Source of the DNA: Clostridiales bacterium UBA1742
GTDB lineage: Bacteria; Bacillota; Clostridia; TANB77; CAG-508
NCBI GenBank assembly: GCA_002314935.1
Contig: DCHW01000042.1
Coordinates: 1-18,174 of the forward strand
Direction of reading: 5' to 3'
Length of the DNA: 18,174 nucleotides
A program made the position numbers and the translations under genes. The notes beneath the pieces were generated by a model. It worked only from the letters and a program-made list of their open reading frames with translations. It had not been told where the DNA came from and did no database searches. Below are positions 14,290 to 18,174 of the stretch, piece after piece. Position 1 is the stretch's first letter. Each line of letters starts with the position of its first letter.

Positions 14290-15393
14290 ATGATAAAAAA
14301 ATTTAGTGTTCAAAACTTTAAAAACTTTAAGGAGAAAATAACAATTGATTTTAGCAATGTTAGAGACTATTGTTTTAACGATTATTTAATCAAAAATGGA
14401 TTAATTAATAAAGCTTTTATTCTTGGCAAAAACAATTCAGGTAAAAGTAATTTTGGTGCTGCTATAATGGACATAACAAGGCATTTAACAAATAATAATT
14501 CTAATCATTTTATTTATAATGTCTATACCAATGGTTTTTCTGTGGAAGATTTTTCTACTTTTTATTATCATTTTATTTTTGATGATACAAGCGTAGAATA
14601 CTTATACAAAAAAGGTATTAATGGACAATTATTATATGAAAAACTAATAATTAATTCTGATATAGTATTTGAATATAATTATATCAATAAATTTTTTACT
14701 AATAGTATTTATGAAGGAAATACCGTTGATATATCCAAAAATAATAATCCCTACCTCTCAGTATTGAAATACATTTATACAAACACCCTATACTGGTCTA
14801 GCAATAATCCATTCAAAATTTTTATGGAATTTGTTGATCACATGCTTTGGTTTAGGTCACTAAGAGAAAATGAATTTTTAGGGTTACTTCCAAATGGTGA
14901 AGATTTAAGTGATTTTATTATTAACAATAAATTAATAAATAAATTTGAAGATTTTTTAAATGATTGTGGTCAAAAATTTAAAATAACTACTTTTTTTGAA
15001 CCAGGACTAGGCAAGAATGTTCTCGCTGTTGAATATAATAGATTTGTTCAACCATTTGCTGCTATTGCTTCTACTGGTACTTTAACTTTGTGGGTTTTGT
15101 TCTACTGGCTAAATAGAACAAACGACATATCTTTTATGTATTTAGACGAATTTGATGCTTTCTATCATTACGACTTATCTAAATATATATTGTCTCTTTT
15201 ATTGAAAAAAGAATGTCAAGTAGTAGTAACATCTCATAATACAAAATTAGTTGATAACAGTTTAATGAGGCCAGATTGTTATTTATTTTTAAAAAATGAG
15301 AAATTAATATCATTTTCTGATTCATCAATTTCAAAAATTAGAAAAGATAATAAATTAGAAAAGATACTAATAGAAAATAAATTAGATTTCTAA
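14290..15393 (+). CDS. SMC/OLD-type AAA ATPase (AAA_15-like), likely defence-associated
   Basis: The 367-aa protein has a split ABC/SMC-type ATPase plan. The N-terminus reads MIKKFSVQNFKNFKEKITID, the usual opening of AAA_15/AAA_21 proteins, followed by Walker A GKNNSGKS (residues 46-53). Near the C-terminus are a signature-like STGT (261-264), Walker B FMYLDEFDAF (283-292) and the H-loop VVVTSHNTKL (311-320). The middle 190 residues are aromatic- and Asn-rich, without recognised domain. No TOPRIM or nuclease domain follows, so it is not a full OLD nuclease. Relatives occur in abortive-infection and other phage-defence loci; the effector role here is inferred. I prefer ATG 14290, since TTGGAG lies 5 bases before it. 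It is the first gene inside the repeat-bounded island. Confidence 0.85.
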   Translation: MIKKFSVQNFKNFKEKITIDFSNVRDYCFNDYLIKNGLINKAFILGKNNSGKSNFGAAIMDITRHLTNNNSNHFIYNVYTNGFSVEDFSTFYYHFIFDDTSVEYLYKKGINGQLLYEKLIINSDIVFEYNYINKFFTNSIYEGNTVDISKNNNPYLSVLKYIYTNTLYWSSNNPFKIFMEFVDHMLWFRSLRENEFLGLLPNGEDLSDFIINNKLINKFEDFLNDCGQKFKITTFFEPGLGKNVLAVEYNRFVQPFAAIASTGTLTLWVLFYWLNRTNDISFMYLDEFDAFYHYDLSKYILSLLLKKECQVVVTSHNTKLVDNSLMRPDCYLFLKNEKLISFSDSSISKIRKDNKLEKILIENKLDF

Positions 15394-15405
15394 AAACAAA
15401 ATAAA

Positions 15406-15475
15406 ACCAGGATCTGCAAATCCTGGTCCTATGGTGATACACCAAATCACATTTTGTATTTTATCATAGGTGAGT
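15406..15475 (+). ncRNA. Compact structured RNA resembling AbiF/Abi_2-associated leader RNAs
   Basis: Two adjacent helices are seen. ACCAGGAT (15406-15413) pairs with ATCCTGGT (15420-15427) around CTGCAA. Immediately after, CCTATG (15428-15433) pairs with CATAGG (15465-15470), enclosing a small TGGTG-ATA-CACCA hairpin option (15432-15444), or alternatively GTGAT with ATCAC. The G+C content here is well above the surroundings. The layout, including the GGTGATACACC element and a start codon with AAAGGAG shortly after, recalls from memory the small RNA motif found in front of abiF/Abi_2 genes. No Abi_2 gene follows, only a 10-codon ORF. RNA identity is tentative; the secondary structure itself is clear. 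Confidence 0.55.
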
Positions 15476-15509
15476 TTTTATGTCAAATTTGTGAAAGGAG
15501 AAAACACTT

Positions 15510-15542
15510 ATGATTAAAGCAAAAAATAAAATAGATATTTGA
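15510..15542 (+). pseudogene. 10-codon ORF after the RNA; possible stub of a lost Abi_2 gene
   Basis: ATG at 15510 has an excellent AAAGGAG 9 bases upstream, yet the frame stops after ten residues (MIKAKNKIDI, TGA at 15540-15542). The start resembles the first residues of Abi_2-type proteins, which often open with Met-x-Lys-x-Lys...Ile-Asp. A strong initiation site feeding so short a frame suggests that the rest of the gene was deleted when the DUF4417 cassette was joined here. It could also be a leader peptide. Confidence 0.35.
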
Positions 15543-15582
15543 TAATTTCACTATAATTGGAAAATAATATATAGGAGGAAAA

Positions 15583-16320
15583 ATGAAAAATAGTTCAAAA
15601 TCCAATATTATTGAAATTAAAAAATGTTACAAAGATAATTTTCATGCATTCATGGTTAAAAATGCAGATTATGATGGCTTCTATGATATGCCAATTATTA
15701 ACCAAAAAGAAATTAAGGAAATTTCATTTCTAGTTTCATATGATGAAACATATAACCATATTTATAAAAGTGGTGAAGTAGTTCATTTTTATATAGATGA
15801 TTACAAATTTGATGGTCCAAAAGGAATTTGGCAAGGATTTTCAAATGATAAAAAGTATAAAAGAGGGTTTGATATTAGCAGATTTTATGGCGCAGAAGCT
15901 ATAATTTCTCCAGATTTCTCTCTATATATGGACATGCCTAGAGCAATGCAAATTTGGAATGTTTATAGAAGCAGAGCGGTTGGAAGTTATTTATCTTCAT
16001 TGGGATTCAACATAATTCCAAACATCAGATGGACCGATGAAAAGAGCTATGAATATTGTTTTAAAGGCATAGAAAAGAACCAAGTAGTATCTGTTGGAAC
16101 TTTAGGATGTTCTAAAAATAAAGTAGATAAAAACTTATTTAATTTAGGATTTATTGAAATGATAAAAAGATTAAAGCCAAGTAAAGTTATTATTTATGGT
16201 TCAATAACAAACGAATTAAGAAACATAATAATTAAATATAATGTAAATATTATTCACTTTTTTTCTAAAACTCAATTATTTTTTTACGAGGAAAAAACTA
16301 ATGGGAATGAAAGGAAATAG
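15583..16320 (+). CDS. DUF4417 family protein of cassette B
   Basis: This 245-aa protein is a canonical DUF4417 member. Conserved elements are GAEAIISPDFSLYMDMP (about residues 103-119), RAMQIWNVYRSRAVGSYL (120-137), FNIIPNIRWTDEKSYEYCF (142-160), VVSVGTLGC (168-176) and LKPSKVIIYGSI (197-208). The polar set R127-R129-R131, R149, D152 and C176 looks like a binding or active site, but no function is established for the family. ATG has AGGAGG 5-6 bases upstream. Its final 20 bases overlap the start of the Ntox50 gene, whose GAGG lies inside this ORF, implying translational coupling. A divergent relative occupies the same position in cassette A, so the protein is presumably part of the toxin module. 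Confidence 0.88.
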   Translation: MKNSSKSNIIEIKKCYKDNFHAFMVKNADYDGFYDMPIINQKEIKEISFLVSYDETYNHIYKSGEVVHFYIDDYKFDGPKGIWQGFSNDKKYKRGFDISRFYGAEAIISPDFSLYMDMPRAMQIWNVYRSRAVGSYLSSLGFNIIPNIRWTDEKSYEYCFKGIEKNQVVSVGTLGCSKNKVDKNLFNLGFIEMIKRLKPSKVIIYGSITNELRNIIIKYNVNIIHFFSKTQLFFYEEKTNGNERK

Positions 16321-16759
16321 TGGGCATTTTAAAAATACTAATGGATATGTTGAATATCATTTTCGTAGATATATACTTGATATAAAAAATAAAGATTTCA
16401 AAAAAGAAGTCGCAATTAAAAAGATGCAAAAACTTGAAAAGATATTTGAACATCCTACAGATGAAAAAATGTTAAAAATGAATAAAGAAAAGCAGCTAAG
16501 ACATATTGGAAAATCTTCAGAGCATAATGATAAGTCGAAAATGAGCTTATCCATCGAAGAAACAGAACAATTAATTTTAGAGTTTTCAGGAAAAGGACAC
16601 ATGATTAATGAAAATCAAGAAATTGTTGATTGCAAAAAGATTATAGGATATGTTGAAACTAATGGCAGATTAGAACCAACAACATATATAAAAATTCATT
16701 ATTCAAAAACAGGATCTCATGCAGTTCCATACAGAAAGGGTACGAAAAATGACAAATGA
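16301..16759 (+). CDS. Orphan Ntox50-type toxin protein (bacterial toxin 50 RNase-like domain)
   Basis: The 152-aa protein opens with a short Gly-rich stretch (MGMKGNSGHFKNTNG), a basic helical linker (residues 16-66), then a C-terminal domain matching the polymorphic-toxin type 50 (Ntox50, BECR-fold RNase) pattern: EKQLRHIGKSSEH (63-75), the KSKMSLSIEETEQLILEFSG segment (78-97), IIGYVET (114-120) and the terminal YIKIHYSKTGSHAVP (129-143), which is the family's hallmark ending. Such domains are normally the C-terminal tip of large secreted or phage-structural proteins. Here it is free-standing, without signal peptide. It overlaps DUF4417 by 20 bases upstream and the immunity candidate by 11 bases downstream. 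A second in-frame ATG at 16307 is possible but is too far from nothing better than the GAGG at 16288. Confidence 0.82.
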   Translation: MGMKGNSGHFKNTNGYVEYHFRRYILDIKNKDFKKEVAIKKMQKLEKIFEHPTDEKMLKMNKEKQLRHIGKSSEHNDKSKMSLSIEETEQLILEFSGKGHMINENQEIVDCKKIIGYVETNGRLEPTTYIKIHYSKTGSHAVPYRKGTKNDK

Positions 16760-17039
16760 AGAAAAAGAACTATTTAGTGTTTTTATGACAAATGAAATAT
16801 TTGATGAAAATGCAAAATATATTGTTGAAATGGAAAATAATGATATATTTTTGATTGAATATTATGGAGAAGGAGAAAGTGAAATAAATCCTCTAACTCA
16901 AGAAGATGATTATTTTTACGCTGTTGATTTTCTAATATTAGAAGTAATAGAAAATAAGACAAAAATATATAAAAAGAACTCTATTATTGAAATTTCAAAA
17001 TATATTTTTCCAATTAAAATTAAAAAAATATGCCTATAA
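16749..17039 (+). CDS. Putative Ntox50 immunity protein
   Basis: The 96-aa product is strongly acidic, with an Asp/Glu-rich centre (EYYGEGESEINPLTQEDDYF) and a basic C-terminal tail (IFPIKIKKICL). No family is recognised. I start at ATG 16749, which overlaps the last 11 bases of the toxin gene and has GAAAGGG upstream; the longer in-frame start at 16719 would overlap further and lacks such a site. Tight overlap with a toxin gene, small size and opposite charge fit an immunity protein that neutralises the basic toxin domain. That function is inferred from position. Confidence 0.7.
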   Translation: MTNEEKELFSVFMTNEIFDENAKYIVEMENNDIFLIEYYGEGESEINPLTQEDDYFYAVDFLILEVIENKTKIYKKNSIIEISKYIFPIKIKKICL

Positions 17040-17144
17040 AAATAATTTTCAATTAATAAAAATCTTACATTTTTATTTTACATATAATTAAATTATGCTT
17101 TGATATTATTTTTAAACACAATCTAAAATAAGAAAAAATAAAAG

Positions 17145-17200
17145 AATGATATTTGTGCTATGTTCAATAAAACTGAAATAGTAAAACAAATATCATTTTT
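17145..17200. terminator. Convergent terminator after cassette B and the sigma gene
   Basis: AATGATATTTGT (17145-17156) pairs with ACAAATATCATT (17186-17197), 12 bp perfect, around a 29-base loop. A T-run follows on the plus strand, and a T-rich stretch follows on the minus strand, just past the sigma stop codon at 17202-17200. Confidence 0.7.
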
Positions 17201-18019
17201 TATAATAAAAAGAAATCTCTTGCAATTCCTTCTTCAATAAAATAACTTTTTAGCTTCTTCAAGGCTTTGCCTTGAATACTATTAACTTTATTACTATCAT
17301 AGCCAAGCTCTGAACCTATTTCCTTTAAAGTTTTTTGCTTGCTATTAATACCAAATCTTTCAGTAATGACTTGGTATTCAATTTCTGATAGCCTACTAAG
17401 GCCATCATTTAATGCACAATTATTTTCAAACATTATGGTGCATGTTTCAGCATCATTATCATCTAAAACAAAATCCAAATATACTCGTTCACTATCACTA
17501 TCTATTCTTTCATCTAAATCAATCATGCTAACTAAAAAAGAGTCAAGCTCTATTACATCATTAGCACTTACATTAACATTATAAGCCACTTCTTCATTAG
17601 TTGGCTTTTTACCATTCTTTAAATAATATTCATTTCTATATTTACTTATTCTACTTAATACCCTTCTTTTCAGGCATTCTAATTAAACTACTATTATATA
17701 CTTCATTTTTAATGGCGCTATTTATAACTTTATAAGCATAAGTAACAAATTTAACATCATTATTTTCTGGCTCAAAATTATTACTTGCTTTAACAATAGC
17801 TATATCTCCAATTTGAAGGAGATCTTCAAAATCAACTTTATTATTTCTATAATTTTTAGCAATTTTAAAAACTAATTTCTTATTTCTTTTAACTAATTCT
17901 TCTTTTAATAAATTTTTCAATTCATCATCAATCTTAATTTCATTAAACAAGCCATCACGAATGGCTTTAACTAATATTTCATCTTCTAAATTTTTAAATT
18001 CATCAATATTAAAACTCAT
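17200..18019 (-). pseudogene. Sigma-70 family factor interrupted by a one-base frameshift
   Basis: Two frames together give one 272-residue sigma factor. The first (18019-17651) supplies region 2: LVFKIAKNYRNNKVDFEDLL, QIGDIAIVKASNNFEPENN and VKFVTYAYKVINSAIKNEVY. It reaches RMPEK, then runs into TAG after KGIK. Skipping one base at 17665 restores the frame and reads RVLSRISKYRNEYYLKNGKK, PTNEEVAYNVNVSANDV (region 3), then region 4: LSEIEYQVITERFGI, TLKEIGSELGYDSNKV. The whole matches the usual region 2-3-4 order, so this is one gene with an extra base in GAAAAGAAGGG rather than two genes. The start has GGAGGAG 6 bases upstream. The 3' third is duplicated at 13715-14002. It could be mutated, a sequencing error, or less likely use +1 frameshifting. 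Confidence 0.85.
17211..17498 (+). repeat. 288-bp direct repeat, copy 2
   Basis: This is the counterpart of 13715-14002, in the same orientation, with 7 mismatches. Unlike copy 1 it is continuous with the upstream part of the sigma gene, so it marks the original or rebuilt gene end. Confidence 0.93.
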
Positions 18020-18152
18020 TTTTTCTCCTCCATTTTATTTTCTTTTTGTATATATTTATATTTTTTATATTATATTTATATAATATAGATTTTTATATTC
18101 GTAAATTTTATTCATTATTCAAAAAAGGTTAAGAAAAAAACATACATTTTTT

Positions 18153-18174
18153 TGAAGTGAACTGAAAAAGTTGG
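18153..18174. repeat. Second insertion-sequence-end-like repeat, cut by the window edge
   Basis: These 22 bases match 865-886 at 21 of 22 positions in the same orientation (TGAAGTGAACTG, then an A-run and TTGG). The window ends here, so the rest of the element cannot be seen; a full element or a second footprint may lie beyond. Confidence 0.6.

Noticed and set aside
17651..17680. Programmed frameshifting as the explanation for the split sigma gene
   Set aside because: A +1 shift would be required and no slippery or stop-driven site is visible; a simple one-base insertion is more economical.
1..18174. TGA as a tryptophan codon (mycoplasma code)
   Set aside because: All genes are intact under the standard code and Trp is encoded by TGG; TGA ends toxin 16757 at the expected overlap with its immunity gene.
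1..18174. CRISPR array, tRNA or rRNA genes, integrase or transposase genes
   Set aside because: No regularly spaced repeats, cloverleaf patterns, or recombinase-type proteins were seen on either strand.

Overview
The window is very AT-rich (roughly three quarters A+T by eye). It has strong AGGAGG-type ribosome binding sites, mostly TAA stops, and Trp encoded by TGG. The protein families present (DUF975, BspA-type leucine-rich repeats, TROVE/vWA proteins, compact FtsK motors, DUF4417) fit a low-GC Bacillota, probably a gut or host-associated Bacilli/Erysipelotrichia-like lineage. This is inferred from style and families; no rRNA or marker gene is present. The standard bacterial code fits, with one ambiguous in-frame TGA at 9145-9147.

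Layout. 1-1316 is a mosaic, mobile-looking edge. It holds a 27-codon minus-strand ORF with a Gly-rich start, a divergent XRE-type regulator (215-853) with a dyad operator candidate, an insertion-sequence-end-like palindrome (865-910) and a DUF3990-like gene remnant. 1521-6441 is a minus-strand run of housekeeping or accessory genes: DUF975 membrane protein, zinc-ribbon membrane protein, leucine-rich repeat protein, metallophosphatase, microbial-type poly(ADP-ribose) glycohydrolase and a soluble FtsK/SpoIIIE motor. Hairpins separate most of them. 6748-9516 is plus-strand cassette A: XRE regulator, divergent DUF4417-like protein, overlapping small toxin-like protein, and two small immunity-like ORFs. 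9699-13538 returns to the minus strand with an alpha/beta-hydrolase lipoprotein, an FtsH-like AAA protein whose protease motif is degenerate, and a Ro60/DUF2828-like TROVE-vWA protein.

From 13704 to 18019 the structure is striking. A sigma-70-family gene (18019-17200) carries a one-base frameshift. Its last 288 bp are duplicated in the same orientation at 13715-14002 (7 mismatches), leaving a 5'-truncated sigma fragment there. Between the two copies sits a plus-strand island: an SMC/OLD-type ATPase (14290-15393), a compact structured RNA resembling the leaders of Abi_2/AbiF genes (15406-15470) followed by only a 10-codon ORF, and cassette B: canonical DUF4417, an overlapping orphan Ntox50 toxin, and an overlapping immunity candidate. 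This looks like an island joined to the 3' end of a sigma gene, with the gene tip duplicated.

The most interesting biology is the repeated arrangement DUF4417 -> overlapping toxin-domain protein -> immunity candidate. It occurs twice with unrelated toxin domains and divergent DUF4417 proteins, and a possible third remnant lies at the left edge. These small toxins lack any signal peptide or long secretion module. DUF4417 may therefore be the shared partner (regulator, carrier or chaperone) of an exchangeable toxin/immunity module. That role is inference, not established.
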